Shown piece by piece: positions 34,639 to 45,373 of a stretch of 64,000 nt of DNA; positions within the stretch are counted from its first letter, which is position 1; the number at the start of each line of letters is the position of its first letter. The DNA comes from Pseudomonadota bacterium (lineage in GTDB: Bacteria > Pseudomonadota > Alphaproteobacteria > Micavibrionales > CSBR16-224). The notes beneath the pieces are model-generated. The model searched no databases and was not told the DNA's origin. It saw only the letters and a list, made by a program, of their open reading frames with translations. The DNA is taken from contig CP053449.1 in assembly GCA_013285465.1 (NCBI GenBank), positions 2,318,735 through 2,382,734 on the forward strand. Reading direction: 5' to 3'. The translations under genes and the position numbers were made by a program.

Positions 34639-36321
34639 ATGGCGTCCTACCAATATGTCTATGTCATGAAAAACCTGTCCAAAGCCTATACGGGCGGCAA
34701 AAAGGTTTTGACCGATATCTATTTAAGCTTTCTGCCCGGCGTAAAAATCGGCGTTCTCGGCCCCAACGGGTCAGGTAAATCGACGCTGCTGAAAATCATG
34801 GCGGGGATCGAGAAAGAATATCAGGGCGAGGCCTGGGCGGCCGAAGGCGTAAAAGTCGGCTATCTGCCGCAGGAGCCGCAGCTCGACCCGACCAAGACCG
34901 TACAGGAAAACGTCATGGAAGCGCTGGCCGATATTAAAGGCGTGCTGGACCGCTATAACGAAATCAGCGAAAAATTCGCCGAGCCCGATGCCGATTTTGA
35001 CGCGCTGCTGGCCGAACAGGGCGAATTGCAGGAAAAAATCGAAGCCGCAGATGGTTGGGAACTGGAACGCACAATCCAGATCGCCATGGACGCACTGCGC
35101 TGCCCGCCCGGTGATATGGCAGTGGATAAGCTGTCAGGCGGTGAAAAACGCCGCGTTGCGCTGTGCCGCCTCTTGCTGGAAAAACCCGATCTGCTGCTGC
35201 TGGATGAGCCGACCAACCATTTGGACGCCGAATCCGTCGCATGGCTGCAGCGCCATCTCGCCGACTATACCGGAACCGTTGTCATGGTTACCCACGACCG
35301 TTACTTCCTGGATAATGTCACGGGCTGGATTCTGGAACTTGACCGCGGCAGCGGCATTCCTTACGAGGGCAATTACACCGCCTATCTTGAAAACAAACAG
35401 AAACGCCTGCATCAGGAAGGCCGCGAACAGGCCGCCCGCGAACGCACATTGGCGCGGGAGCTGGAATGGGTACGCCAATCACCGAAAGCCCGCCAGGCCA
35501 AAAGCAAGGCGCGTATCACCGCCTTTGACAATCTGGTCAGCGAAAGTGAAAAATACGCCAAGGCCGATAATGCGCAGATTATTATCCCGCCTGCGCCGCG
35601 TCTGGGCAATCTGGTTATCGAAGCCGAAAAGCTCAATAAAGGCTATGGCGACCGATTGTTGATCGAAGACCTTGATTTCCGTCTGCCGCCCGGCGGTATC
35701 GTCGGTATTATCGGTGCCAACGGTGCAGGTAAAACCACGCTGTTCCGTATGATTACCGGACAGGAAACTCCCGATAGCGGCACAATCCGCATCGGTGACA
35801 CCGTACAGCTGGGCTATGTCGATCAAAGCCGTGACAGCTTAAATGACGGCAAAACCGTCTGGGAGGAAATCTCCGACGGTGACGACCTGATCTATCTGGG
35901 CAAGCGCGAGATGCAGTCCCGCGCCTATGTTTCGGGCTTTAACTTCAAAGGCCCCGACCAGCAGAAAAAAGTCGGCATGTTGTCAGGCGGGGAGCGTAAC
36001 CGCGTCCATCTGGCAAAAATGCTGCGCAAGGAATCAAATGTACTGCTGCTGGATGAGCCGACCAATGATCTGGACACGGAAACACTGGCGGCGCTGGAAA
36101 ACGCGCTGGAAAACTTTGCCGGATGCGCTGTCGTGATCTCGCATGATCGCTGGTTCCTTGACCGTCTGGCAACGCATATTCTGGCCTTTGAAGGCAATTC
36201 ACAGGTTGTCTGGTTTGAAGGCAATTACGAGGATTACGAGAAAGACCGCAAGAAACGCCTTGGTGAAGACGCCGACCAGCCCACGCGCATTAAATACAAA
36301 CCGCTGCGCAAAGCCGGATAA
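34639..36321 (+). CDS. ettA: Energy-dependent translational throttle protein EttA
   Basis: EttA is an ABC-F ATPase that binds the ribosomal E-site and gates the first peptide bond according to ADP/ATP. The 560-residue length and sequence fit EttA closely ([21 protein letters not shown]). Walker A motifs are [12 protein letters not shown] and [12 protein letters not shown], and the signatures are LSGGEKRRV and LSGGERNRV. The arm domain between includes [20 protein letters not shown] 34639 follows AGAGGAAAA. It is monocistronic by spacing. Confidence 0.95.
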   Translation: MASYQYVYVMKNLSKAYTGGKKVLTDIYLSFLPGVKIGVLGPNGSGKSTLLKIMAGIEKEYQGEAWAAEGVKVGYLPQEPQLDPTKTVQENVMEALADIKGVLDRYNEISEKFAEPDADFDALLAEQGELQEKIEAADGWELERTIQIAMDALRCPPGDMAVDKLSGGEKRRVALCRLLLEKPDLLLLDEPTNHLDAESVAWLQRHLADYTGTVVMVTHDRYFLDNVTGWILELDRGSGIPYEGNYTAYLENKQKRLHQEGREQAARERTLARELEWVRQSPKARQAKSKARITAFDNLVSESEKYAKADNAQIIIPPAPRLGNLVIEAEKLNKGYGDRLLIEDLDFRLPPGGIVGIIGANGAGKTTLFRMITGQETPDSGTIRIGDTVQLGYVDQSRDSLNDGKTVWEEISDGDDLIYLGKREMQSRAYVSGFNFKGPDQQKKVGMLSGGERNRVHLAKMLRKESNVLLLDEPTNDLDTETLAALENALENFAGCAVVISHDRWFLDRLATHILAFEGNSQVVWFEGNYEDYEKDRKKRLGEDADQPTRIKYKPLRKAG

Positions 36322-36382
36322 TCTTTATAAGACGTTAAGTTTTCTGCGTTAAGATAAGAAAAAATTAAAGGAGAGAAAAACG

Positions 36383-38617
36383 ATGGCTGTACAAAAACCG
36401 CTGAATAATCCGTTGGTTGATAAATCCCCGCACAAGAATGATGTGCCGCCGCTGGATAAAATTAAACCGGAACATTTCCTGCCCGCAATGGATTGGGCAA
36501 TTGCCGAAGCGGAAAAAGACCTGCAGGCCATCAAAGATGTCAAAGACCCCGATTTCGACAATGTCATCGCCGCATTTGATGATGCGGGCGCGGCATTATC
36601 CCGCGTTGCCGGTGTTTTCTTCAGTTTCGACAGTGTTGTTGCGACCGAGGAAATCAAGGAACTGGGCGAGGAAATCAAAACAAAATTCGTCCAGTTTGAA
36701 ACCAAAAAATCTCTGGATGAGGATTTGTTCAAACAAATCAAAGCCGTCCATGACAAAAAAGACGAACTGCTCCTCTCCCCCGATCAGGAATTGCTGCTGG
36801 ATGATATTTATAAAAGCTTCACCCGCAACGGTGCGCTGCTGAATGCGGAAGACAAAAAAACCCTCAGCGACATTGACGAAAAACTGGCACAGGCCGGCAA
36901 TAAATTCGGCAAAAACGTGCTGAATGCCACCAATGCTTTTGAATATTTCGCCGATGAAAAAGAAATGGCGGGTCTGCCCGACTGGTTCAAAGAAAGCGCC
37001 GCGGAAGACGCCAAAGCCAAAGGACAGGATGGCAAATATCTTCTGACCCTGCATGCGCCCAGCGTTATTCCGGTACTGACCTATGCCGAAAACCGCGACC
37101 TCCGCGAGAAAATCTGGCGCGCCTTTTCCACCCGCGCGAAAGAACCGCCGCATGACAACAAACCGCTGGTCAAGGAAATCGTTGAGCTGCGCCACAAACG
37201 CGCACAGCTGCTGGGTTATGATACCCATGCCGATTATGTGCTGGAAGAACGCATGGCCAAAAGCAAAGATGCCGTTTTCGACATGCTGAATAATTACAAA
37301 GACACGCTGAAAGATGTCGCCAAACAGGAACATGAAGAACTGAAAGCCTTCGCCCAATCAAAAGGCGGACCGGCTGATCTGAAACCTTGGGATATCGGCT
37401 TTTATTCGGAAAAAATGGTGCAGGAGAAATTCGACTTCGACAGCGAAGAGCTGCGCCCCTATTTCCAGTTTGAAAAAGTCCGTCAGGGCGCTTTCGATGT
37501 GGCCTCGAAACTTTATGATATCAGTTTCGAGAAAAACGAAGATTACCCCGTTTATCACGAAGATGTCGAAGCCTTTGATGTGATCGACAATAAAACCGGT
37601 GATCTGATCGGCACGCTTTATACCGATTACTTCCCGCGCGACACCAAACGCGGCGGCGCATGGGAAAACACCTACCGTTCCCAGGAACGCAATGCCGACG
37701 GCAGCCGCAAGCCGCCGATTGTCGGCAATCACGGCAATTTCACAAAGCCGATAAAAGCGCGTAAGCTGACGGAAGAGGAAAAGGCCGAATGGCTGGAAAA
37801 AGGTCGGAATCCCGAATTTGACCGCTCATTGAAGGACAAACCTGCGCTGTTGTCGCTGGATGAAGTTCTGACCCTGTTCCATGAATTCGGTCACGGGTTG
37901 CACGATCTGATGTCAAATACGCAGTATAAATCACAGGCCGGCACCAATGTGAAATGGGATTTTGTCGAGCTGCCTTCACAGCTGATGGAAAACTGGGCAA
38001 AAGACGAGGAAGTCCTCGCCATGTTCGCCAAACACTATCTGGCCGGAGAAACGGTTTATGCTGATGACGGCTCCGACAAACTGGAGACGATCAAAGGAGA
38101 TCTGCCGAAAGAGTTGATCAAAAAAATGCATGATGCGGATAATTTCCGCGCCGCCTCCGGCTTTATGCGCCAGTTGCAGCTGGCAACGCTGGATATGATG
38201 TGGCATACGACCGACCCGTCAAAAATCGACGATGTCGAAGCCTTCGAGCGCGAAGTCTGCAAGGATTTCTATATCCTGCCGCCTGAAGGCGGGCTGACCT
38301 CAACCTCTTTCACCCATATTTTCGACGGCGGCTATTCCGCCGGCTATTACAGCTATAAATGGGCGGAAATCCTTGATGCCGACGCTTTTGAAGCCTTCAA
38401 GGAAAAGGGGCTGTTTGACGATGACACCGCACAAAAATTTCGCAAGCTGATTTCCAGCGGCGGATCAAAAGACCCGGGAGAACTTTACGAGGACTTCCGC
38501 GGGCGGGCCGCAGATCCGAATGCGCTGCTGCGCCGTGACGGGTTACTGCCTGAAAATGATAACGATAACCGGAAAAAGCAGCCGGTGTCTCCTGCCCGGA
38601 AGCACCCGAAGCCCTGA
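36383..38617 (+). CDS. M3-family zinc metallopeptidase (oligopeptidase A / Dcp type)
   Basis: This is a cytoplasmic peptidase that trims short peptides. The 744-residue product has the thimet-type zinc site HEFGHGLHD (about residues 500-508). A downstream Glu ligand lies in the region WDFVELPSQLMENW. The late M3 motif SFTHIFDGGYSAGYYSYKWAE follows. There is no signal peptide, and the C-terminus ends in a charged tail. Between oligopeptidase A and dipeptidyl carboxypeptidase the choice is not certain; length and GYSAGYYSYKW favour the Dcp/OpdA group. A strong AAGGAG precedes ATG 36383, and a terminator follows. Confidence 0.92.
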   Translation: MAVQKPLNNPLVDKSPHKNDVPPLDKIKPEHFLPAMDWAIAEAEKDLQAIKDVKDPDFDNVIAAFDDAGAALSRVAGVFFSFDSVVATEEIKELGEEIKTKFVQFETKKSLDEDLFKQIKAVHDKKDELLLSPDQELLLDDIYKSFTRNGALLNAEDKKTLSDIDEKLAQAGNKFGKNVLNATNAFEYFADEKEMAGLPDWFKESAAEDAKAKGQDGKYLLTLHAPSVIPVLTYAENRDLREKIWRAFSTRAKEPPHDNKPLVKEIVELRHKRAQLLGYDTHADYVLEERMAKSKDAVFDMLNNYKDTLKDVAKQEHEELKAFAQSKGGPADLKPWDIGFYSEKMVQEKFDFDSEELRPYFQFEKVRQGAFDVASKLYDISFEKNEDYPVYHEDVEAFDVIDNKTGDLIGTLYTDYFPRDTKRGGAWENTYRSQERNADGSRKPPIVGNHGNFTKPIKARKLTEEEKAEWLEKGRNPEFDRSLKDKPALLSLDEVLTLFHEFGHGLHDLMSNTQYKSQAGTNVKWDFVELPSQLMENWAKDEEVLAMFAKHYLAGETVYADDGSDKLETIKGDLPKELIKKMHDADNFRAASGFMRQLQLATLDMMWHTTDPSKIDDVEAFEREVCKDFYILPPEGGLTSTSFTHIFDGGYSAGYYSYKWAEILDADAFEAFKEKGLFDDDTAQKFRKLISSGGSKDPGELYEDFRGRAADPNALLRRDGLLPENDNDNRKKQPVSPARKHPKP

Positions 38618-38635
38618 TTATCTAAATAAGACAAA

Positions 38636-38663
38636 AAAACACCCGCTATCAAGCGGGTGTTTT
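38636..38663. terminator. Bidirectional intrinsic terminator
   Basis: AAAACACCCGCT (38636-38647) and AGCGGGTGTTTT (38652-38663) form a 12-bp stem with a 4-base loop. T-runs follow in both directions, serving the M3 peptidase gene and the convergent DUF2336 gene. Confidence 0.88.
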
Positions 38664-38753
38664 ACTTTTGCCTTGCGGGCATCTTCACGCGGCACAACCG
38701 CAAAAGCGGCTCACTGCGATCTGCCCTTTTCCTGCCCTCTCGCTAGGAACCCG

Positions 38754-39860
38754 TCAAAAGCTTACGCCTCTGTCCTCATCATCTTCACCGGCATCATCCG
38801 CCGCCATTTCTTCTTCAATGGTTTTTTTCCAGCTTTTGATCACCCGTTTTGCATCATCCGCCGACACATTGTCAAAGAAATGGATAATTTTCAAAAGATT
38901 GCTTTGGTCAACATTACGCTCTTTCGAGTGCATCGCACCGCTGAGCAAATATAATGTCGCAAATTCCGTTTTCACAATGCCGAGTGACCGGCAGACCAGC
39001 GCAAAGGCTTTCCCCGAATCGCGTTCGATAATCCTTTTAAAGACAGGAACATCCATATCCGTCCACACCGACAGAAGTGCCACAAAAAACGGCAACTGGC
39101 CGCGGCGCAATGTCCGCGTTAACAGTCCCGTACTCATTTCCTCGCGGTCGCGGAAAGAACGTGCCAGATTCAGCATTTCTTCCGTCACATCCCAGGGACG
39201 GTGGCCACCCTTGTGCAATTCGTCCAGCAAGCCCTCAATGGTTTTATCAAGCAGCTGCTGATTAATATTGTAGTCGTTCAGAATTCTTTTACGCAATTCC
39301 TGCGATACGAACATATAAAGCGTCAAGGCAATGTCGTTACTGACCTCGGGCCGGTTTAAAAGCGGCATATGCAGCCTGTCGGAGCGCAGTGCCAAGACGC
39401 TTAAATCATGCATATTATCCTGTGACAAAGACGCCGTCAGATTACCGACCAATGTGATTGCCGTTTCAATATCTCCCGTACCGATCAGGCTTTCCGCCAC
39501 AGTGGGGCCAAGATTCTCGCGTTGGGCAATCGTGCGCCAATGTTGCTGGCCTTTGCTTTGCACAACAGCTGCCAAATCCAGCTCACTGATATGTTTGCTT
39601 TTCAACAACACATGCGATGCAACGGCGATATCATCATGGGCAACGCGCAAATCAATCTCCGCCTGCTGCAGAAGCAGCATCAAAACATCATTGGCAATCT
39701 GCCGTTCAATATTTGACAAATCACCATCCGCATAGATATCCGTGATTTCCTGTGTCAGCTTTGTATAGGATTCTTCGCTTCTCTCCTTGGCGTAATCAAG
39801 AAGCCGCTTTGCATCCACTTTGGGCAATTTCTGTTTTACTTCTTCAAAAACGATATCCAC
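38754..39860 (-). CDS. DUF2336 protein
   Basis: The 368-residue all-helical soluble protein fits the DUF2336 family, which is typical of alphaproteobacteria and has no settled function. Recognisable family traits are the opening AKRLLDYAKERSEE, NIERQIANDVLMLLL, HDDIAVASHVL and the recurrent helical pairs. The C-terminus is very acidic (AADDAGEDDEDRG). A -10 TATAAT lies at 39981-39986 on this strand, about 115 bases before the start codon. Confidence 0.8.
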   Translation of the reverse strand: MDIVFEEVKQKLPKVDAKRLLDYAKERSEESYTKLTQEITDIYADGDLSNIERQIANDVLMLLLQQAEIDLRVAHDDIAVASHVLLKSKHISELDLAAVVQSKGQQHWRTIAQRENLGPTVAESLIGTGDIETAITLVGNLTASLSQDNMHDLSVLALRSDRLHMPLLNRPEVSNDIALTLYMFVSQELRKRILNDYNINQQLLDKTIEGLLDELHKGGHRPWDVTEEMLNLARSFRDREEMSTGLLTRTLRRGQLPFFVALLSVWTDMDVPVFKRIIERDSGKAFALVCRSLGIVKTEFATLYLLSGAMHSKERNVDQSNLLKIIHFFDNVSADDAKRVIKSWKKTIEEEMAADDAGEDDEDRGVSF

Positions 39861-40101
39861 ATCGTATCCCCTTATGCGTGTCCCGTCGATTTCATTACCT
39901 GAAATGCTATAGACCGCATCTCCGGTACACCGATTCTCCTTACACCACTCCTTACAAGCGACTCACAATACTACATTCTCATTATACATAATCTACTTTA
40001 AATGAAGATTAAACTTTAACGGTATTTATCTAAAATTTTATCTATTACGCAGAAAGCGTAAAGGAGGGTACGGTCGGCCACTTGTGTTAAAGCGGGGAGC
40101 T

Positions 40102-41442
40102 TTAAGCGGCTGACTGTAAACGTTTGAGAACACGGTCGCGACCGATCAGCAGCAGCAGATCCTTCAGCTCCGGCCCATGATTTTGTCCCGTGATTGCCGC
40201 ACGCAGGGGCATAAAGAGGTCTTTACCTTTGCGTCCGGTCTTTTCTTTGATGGCATTCGCCCATTCCATCCATGTTTCTTCCGTCCATGGCGTTTGCGGC
40301 AGTAATTCCGCAGCAACTGCCGCAAATTCCGTATCTTCGATCACCGGCTCGACAGGACCGTTGGCCACTTGCCACCATTCCTTCACATCAGACAGTTTTT
40401 CGATATTCGGACGCACCGTCAGCCAGAATGCTTCATCCGCATCCGTGACTCCCATCGCAGCCAACCGGTCTTTGACATCATCAAATGCCAGCCCGTGCAG
40501 AATTTTGGCGTTCAGACGGTAAACATCTTCAATATTGAATTTCGGCAGGCTGCGCGAGAATTTCGAGAAATCGAAATTGGCAATCGCCTCATCCAGCGTT
40601 TCCACGGCCTCAATCGGGTCAGAGGTACCGATCCGCGACAGCAGACTGACCAGCGCCATCGGCTCCAACCCTGTTGTTTCACGCAGATCGCGCAAATTCA
40701 GGGAACCGATGCGTTTGGACAGCTTCTCGCCCTCTTTCCCCGACAGTAGCGTAATATGTGCAAATCCGGGCGGTTTTGCCCCGAAAGCCTCAAACATCTG
40801 GATATGGCAGGCGGTATTGGCGACATGGTCTTCGCCGCGCACAATATGCGTGATGCCGAAATCAATATCATCAATGACCGAGCAGATGTGATAAAGCGGC
40901 GTGCCGTCTTCACGCAGCACAACCGGGTCGGACATTGTCGCGCCGTCAAAGGCCACATCACCGCGCACGTCATCTGTCCATGTAATCGGCTCATGCAGCA
41001 GTTTAAAGCGCCAATGCGGCTTGCGGCCCTCTTTCTCATAAGCGGCAATTTTCTCATCGCTCAGCGACAAAGACGCGCGGTCATAAATCGGCGGCAATCC
41101 GCGTCCCAGCAGGGATTTCCGCTTCAAAGCCAGTTCTTCCGGTGTTTCATAACAGCGGTAAATACGGCCTGACTCTTTCAGGGTTTTAATGGCCTCTTCA
41201 TAACGGTCAAGGCGTTTGCTTTGATATTCCAGCCTGTCCCAGTCCAGTCCCAGCCATTTCAAATCTTCAAAAATCGCTTCCGTGCATTCATCGCGGGAGC
41301 GTTCGACATCCGTATCGTCAATCCGCAATAAAAACGTGCCGCCGGTTTTACGGACATACAGCCACGTAATCAACGCGGTTCTGGCATTACCGATATGAAG
41401 AAAGCCTGTCGGGCTGGGGGCAAATCGCGTAGCGGCGCTCAT
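40102..41442 (-). CDS. gltX: Glutamyl-tRNA synthetase
   Basis: GltX charges tRNA-Glu (and, in many alphaproteobacteria, tRNA-Gln). The 446-residue class I enzyme has HIGNART for HIGH (residues 17-23), the Zn-less form of the following region, and KLSKRIG for KMSKS (about 244). ATG 41442 follows GGAAAAG. A TATAAT box (41516-41521) lies upstream on this strand. Alphaproteobacteria often have two GltX copies; only this one is in the window. Confidence 0.94.
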   Translation of the reverse strand: MSAATRFAPSPTGFLHIGNARTALITWLYVRKTGGTFLLRIDDTDVERSRDECTEAIFEDLKWLGLDWDRLEYQSKRLDRYEEAIKTLKESGRIYRCYETPEELALKRKSLLGRGLPPIYDRASLSLSDEKIAAYEKEGRKPHWRFKLLHEPITWTDDVRGDVAFDGATMSDPVVLREDGTPLYHICSVIDDIDFGITHIVRGEDHVANTACHIQMFEAFGAKPPGFAHITLLSGKEGEKLSKRIGSLNLRDLRETTGLEPMALVSLLSRIGTSDPIEAVETLDEAIANFDFSKFSRSLPKFNIEDVYRLNAKILHGLAFDDVKDRLAAMGVTDADEAFWLTVRPNIEKLSDVKEWWQVANGPVEPVIEDTEFAAVAAELLPQTPWTEETWMEWANAIKEKTGRKGKDLFMPLRAAITGQNHGPELKDLLLLIGRDRVLKRLQSAA

Positions 41443-41597
41443 TTCTTGCTTTTCCTGTTCTTATCCTGTAGGGTGCATGTCCTGCGTTGACGCTGGCACC
41501 GTGATAGCATAAGCCATTATAAAACAAAAGCAAGATGTAAGGTAAAGTGCCGTTTTTGCACAGAAAACCCCTGCCGGCCGTGAAGCGCACTTAAGCT

Positions 41598-41625
41598 TTT
41601 TGCAAAACTATGCTATAGTGCAAAA
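41598..41625 (+). promoter_or_regulatory. Dyad overlapping the probable chaC-like gene promoter
   Basis: TTTTGCA (41598-41604) and TGCAAAA (41619-41625) form a dyad with a 14-base centre. A possible -10 (TATAGT, 41614-41619) lies within, so a bound regulator could block it. The binding protein is unknown. Confidence 0.4.
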
Positions 41626-41643
41626 GGCGACATAGATAAAACA

Positions 41644-42729
41644 ATGAAAAAATTGATAAAAAACATACGCCACCTCTTCGGAGGGCTGGCATCGAAAAAG
41701 AAGAAAACCGATCCGCGCGCGGAGCTGGAAAAAGCCATCGCCCGCCTTCCCGGTCTTGCACAATCCCTGAAACTGCACAATCTTGACCTGTCGAAAGAGG
41801 ATGCCGTCCATGTTTTCGGCTATGGCTCCCTGCCCGGAAAGCCCCATTATCCGCCCACGGAAATGAATACCGCCTATCTGCCCGGATACCGCCGCGATTT
41901 CTGCTGCCGTAGCATTCGCTCCGGCACAAACGAGTTCAGCGGCTTGACGCTTGGCCTTGTCAAAGACAAGGAAGCCGCCGTTAAAGGCAAAATTATGAGC
42001 TATCGCGGCTTAAAAACATCCGAACTGATCGATATGCTTAACGAATTCGCTTCCCGCGAAGTGCCCTCCACCGCGATTTACGTCTTCCAAATCAAAAAAA
42101 CAGTCGATGAAAACGGTCAAAAAGCCCTCGCCATTACCTGCGTTGCCGATACAAAGGCACCGGGATTTGTCGGCGATGCGCTCGGTAAGGAAGTACGCGA
42201 AGTCCTGAATGAAGAGGAACGCAAAGAAGCCAGCCTGTGGAGAAAAGCCTCGATCATCTCGCAGGCCGCAGGTTATCTGACCCAGGGCAAGCGCCACACG
42301 ACCAATAAAAGCTATATGGACCGCTTTGTGCGCTACAATCTTGATAACCATCCGACAGAAATTGATGAAAATGCCGATCCGGTGCAAAAAGAACTGCAGA
42401 AAAAAGTCATTCACGGCGAAAAGCAAATGCGTGAACTGATTGATGCCGTGGACAAAATGCGCGGCATGCTGAAACCCGCCACACGAAAATGGCTGGAAAA
42501 AATAGAAGCAAAACAATGGGATCACTTCCTGAAAGACCAAAAAATTCTGGATGAAAAAGCCGCAAAACAAGCCGCAGCAAAACAGGCCGCCGCCGCGAAA
42601 GCCGCCGCCGAAAAAATCAAAAATGATCCCGACGCCCCTGAAAACAACGTGCCGCCGCCGCTGATCCCCGATGATAAGAAACTTAATCTCAGCACGCGCA
42701 CGAAGGATTCCTTTTTTCCGTCTTTATAA
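41644..42729 (+). CDS. ChaC-like gamma-glutamylcyclotransferase family protein
   Basis: Residues 55-250 fit the ChaC family, which cleaves glutathione to 5-oxoproline and Cys-Gly. The hallmark is VFGYGSLPG with the anion-binding loop, then AYLPGYRRDFCCRS, GTNEFSGLTLGLV and NEFASREV, which probably holds the catalytic Glu. It has an unusual N-terminal basic segment and a C-terminal extension of about 100 residues rich in Ala and Lys with a coiled coil. At 361 residues it is about 130 longer than E. coli ChaC. It stands alone between gltX and tsf. Confidence 0.78.
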   Translation: MKKLIKNIRHLFGGLASKKKKTDPRAELEKAIARLPGLAQSLKLHNLDLSKEDAVHVFGYGSLPGKPHYPPTEMNTAYLPGYRRDFCCRSIRSGTNEFSGLTLGLVKDKEAAVKGKIMSYRGLKTSELIDMLNEFASREVPSTAIYVFQIKKTVDENGQKALAITCVADTKAPGFVGDALGKEVREVLNEEERKEASLWRKASIISQAAGYLTQGKRHTTNKSYMDRFVRYNLDNHPTEIDENADPVQKELQKKVIHGEKQMRELIDAVDKMRGMLKPATRKWLEKIEAKQWDHFLKDQKILDEKAAKQAAAKQAAAAKAAAEKIKNDPDAPENNVPPPLIPDDKKLNLSTRTKDSFFPSL

Positions 42730-42754
42730 TCCCCCTTTTAAAGGCAGCATAAAA

Positions 42755-42781
42755 AAAGCCGCGGACAATGCCCGCGGCTTT
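42755..42781 (-). terminator. Intrinsic terminator of rpsB-tsf
   Basis: AAAGCCGCGG (42755-42764) and CCGCGGCTTT (42772-42781) form a 10-bp stem followed on the minus strand by a T-run. It also lies just after the convergent ChaC-like gene. Confidence 0.88.
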
Positions 42782-42806
42782 CATATTCTATTGTTTTTCG
42801 GGGCGA

Positions 42807-43727
42807 TCAGCCGGCCATAGAGGCCACTTCCGCTGCGAAGTCATCTTCGCCGCCCTTTTCAACGCCTTCGCCCAGCTCGTAACGGACATAACCCGTCAGC
42901 TTGACATCAGCGCCCAGATCTTTACCGGCTTTTTCAAGCACAGCCGAAACTTTGCTTTCGCCGTCGATCACATAGGTTTGCTCCAGCAGAACAACCTGCT
43001 CGTAATATTTACGGATACGGCCATCCATCATTTTCTCAACGATATCAGCCGGCTTTCCGCTGGCCAGTGCCTGTTCTTTCAGAACGGCACGCTCGCGATC
43101 CAGTGCTTCGGAATCAACATCCGCGATATTCAGTGCTTCCGGACGGGCTGCGGCAATATGCATCGCCAGTTGGCGTCCCAGCTCGGCCAGTTTATCGGCA
43201 TCGGCTGTGGATTCCAGCGCAACCAGCACACCGATTTTACCGGCACCGGGGATCAGCGCATTGTGCATATAGCTGGCAATCACGCCGTTTTCAACGGACA
43301 GTTTTGCCGCACGGCGCAGCTGCATGTTCTCGCCGATTGTCGCAATCAGATCCGTCAGGCGGGATTCAACCGTTTCACCGTCCATATCAGCTGTTTTCAG
43401 CGTCTCAACCGTCTCGCCATTCGTCAGCGCCAGTTTTGCCAGCGCCACAACGAATTTCTGGAACTGCTCGTTACGGGCAACGAAATCGGTTTCGGCATTC
43501 AGCTCGACAACGGCACCGGATTTACCGTCCGTTGTAATCGCAACCAGACCTTCGGCTGCAACACGGCCGGATTTCTTCGCCGCTGCCGCCAGACCTTTTT
43601 TGCGCAGCCAGTCAATTGCCGCTTCCATGTCACCGCCGGCTTCGCCAAGCGCCTTTTTGCAATCCATCATACCCGCGCCGCTTCTTTCGCGCAGTTCTTT
43701 GACCATTGCTGCTGTAATTTCTGCCAT
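42807..43727 (-). CDS. tsf: Elongation factor Ts
   Basis: EF-Ts recycles EF-Tu from GDP to GTP form. The 306-residue product has the N-terminal UBA-like region ([22 protein letters not shown]) and the contact motif [13 protein letters not shown], as in all EF-Ts. It follows rpsB by 58 bases, the usual order, and ends at a strong terminator. Confidence 0.97.
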   Translation of the reverse strand: MAEITAAMVKELRERSGAGMMDCKKALGEAGGDMEAAIDWLRKKGLAAAAKKSGRVAAEGLVAITTDGKSGAVVELNAETDFVARNEQFQKFVVALAKLALTNGETVETLKTADMDGETVESRLTDLIATIGENMQLRRAAKLSVENGVIASYMHNALIPGAGKIGVLVALESTADADKLAELGRQLAMHIAAARPEALNIADVDSEALDRERAVLKEQALASGKPADIVEKMMDGRIRKYYEQVVLLEQTYVIDGESKVSAVLEKAGKDLGADVKLTGYVRYELGEGVEKGGEDDFAAEVASMAG

Positions 43728-43785
43728 TTTTCTTTAACCTTCCTCTTTATATATATGTATTGATCCGACTGCCGCGCCTTTAAAA

Positions 43786-44694
43786 TCAGGCGCTGGCGGT
43801 TTTGGCTTTCACTTCCTCACCGTCTGCGGCGGGAACGGCAGCTTTGGCATCTGCGTCATCAGCAGGCTTTTCTTCGGAAGCCGCGTCTTCAGCAACCTTC
43901 TTTTCTTCTTTTTTCGCCTTTGCCGGAGCTTTCTTGCCTGTCAATACACCACCGTCTTCACGGGTACCGGTATCTTTGCCCGATGTTGCCAGTTCCATTT
44001 CCAGACCTTGCAGAATAGCCGCCACGAACAGGTCGCAATACAGTGCAATCGCGCGGGAGGCGTCATCATTGCCCGGAACCGGGAAGTCGATCTGGTCGGG
44101 ATCGCAATTGGTGTCAACAACCGCAAAAACCGGAATACCCAGTTTACGCGCTTCGGCAACAGCCAGATCTTCTTTATTAATGTCCAGAATGAACAGGGCA
44201 TCCGGCAGACCGCCCATTTCTTTAATACCGCCCAGCGCACGTTCCAGCTTTTCGTATTCGCGGGTCAGCTGCAGCAGTTCTTTTTTGGTCAGCGCTTTGC
44301 GCATCTCGTCATTGGCAAGCTGTGCATCCAGCTCGTGCAGACGTTTGATCGAATTGGAAACCGTTTTCCAGTTCGTCAGCATACCGCCAAGCCAGCGGTG
44401 ATTGACGAAGTACTGGCCGCTGCGTGCGGCAGCTTCGGAGATTTTTTCCGCAGCCTGACGTTTCGTGCCGACGAATAATACGCGTCCGCCCGCGGCAACG
44501 ATCGTGCGCAGCGCGGTCAAAGCTTCGTTGAGAAGCGGAACGGTTTTTTCAAGATCAAGAATGTGAATGTTGTTGCGGGTACCGTAAATGTAAGGTTTCA
44601 TTTTCGGGTTCCAGCGGCGGACATGGTGTCCGAAATGGACGCCTGCCTCTAAAAGCTGGCGCATCGTAAAGGGAGTCTGTTGTTTTGTAGCCAT
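43786..44694 (-). CDS. rpsB: 30S ribosomal protein S2 with extended tail
   Basis: The first 230 residues are ordinary S2 ([46 protein letters not shown]). The last 65 residues form a Lys/Ala/Glu-rich tail ([20 protein letters not shown]), making 302 residues. A similar though stronger tail occurs on S16 in this window. rpsB is cotranscribed with tsf. Confidence 0.97.
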   Translation of the reverse strand: MATKQQTPFTMRQLLEAGVHFGHHVRRWNPKMKPYIYGTRNNIHILDLEKTVPLLNEALTALRTIVAAGGRVLFVGTKRQAAEKISEAAARSGQYFVNHRWLGGMLTNWKTVSNSIKRLHELDAQLANDEMRKALTKKELLQLTREYEKLERALGGIKEMGGLPDALFILDINKEDLAVAEARKLGIPVFAVVDTNCDPDQIDFPVPGNDDASRAIALYCDLFVAAILQGLEMELATSGKDTGTREDGGVLTGKKAPAKAKKEEKKVAEDAASEEKPADDADAKAAVPAADGEEVKAKTASA

Positions 44695-45171
44695 TGTTCG
44701 GTTTTCCTTTCTTTACCGGTTCTCTTGAGGGTTTCCCCTCATCCTCTGCGGGAGCGGTTGTCAGTTTCCCGTGCGAATCGTTGATCTTTCGCACAAAAAA
44801 CACCGGAACGGTCATAGACATTGCCTGTTTTGCAGGAATGTCAGGCCGCTTATGCGCCCGCATGTGTTTTGCTAATATAAAGGAAAGGGGCTTAATACCC
44901 CTTGTCCCGTGCGCATTATGTAGCGCAAAAAGCGGTTCTTGTCTAATGTTTTTTAAGGAAAATCACCCTTCCGGCGCGGTTTTTACGCTTTTTACCGGCG
45001 ATTCTCTCCGCCATATATATCCTCCGGCACGATTCGCCTCTGCCGGGCGGCGGCAGGGGTTATGAATGATTATCGCAATACAATCTCAATAATATCTTGT
45101 GCAAGCCGCAGATTTATTATATAAATCGGGCATCTGACCCATTGACTGACGATCCTTTTTCATATTTTTTG
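44695..45171. other. Long gene-free stretch between rpsB and the TelA-like gene
   Basis: No supported gene lies here. The left part must carry the rpsB leader and promoter. AAGGGG (44885-44890) and CCCCTT (44898-44903) form a short dyad. The frames reported by translation in this stretch have no plausible starts or composition. Confidence 0.5.
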
Positions 45172-45200
45172 TTGACATAATCACAAAAAACATGTAAAAC
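45172..45200 (+). promoter_or_regulatory. Promoter of the TelA-like gene
   Basis: TTGACA (45172-45177), 17-base spacer, TAAAAC (45195-45200). The -35 is perfect and continues TTGACATA; the -10 is weak. It would give a leader of about 165 bases. Confidence 0.5.
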
Positions 45201-45373
45201 GTTAATAGATCGTTAACAAGACGATTTGTTCGTCGGGATATGGATGTCCATATATTAAGGGCACAGCACCCGCACAGCAAAACGACCTTCAAAAGCGGAT
45301 GATTCGCGATGCGAGCTGCGGGTGGAGGGGGAGTGAACAAGATTTCTTATTTAAGGAAAAGAGGAGAAGAGTA

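Noticed and set aside
44694-45065. 123-codon frame upstream of rpsB on the plus strand
   Set aside because: It starts inside the rpsB start region, has no ribosome site and odd composition; more likely leader DNA.
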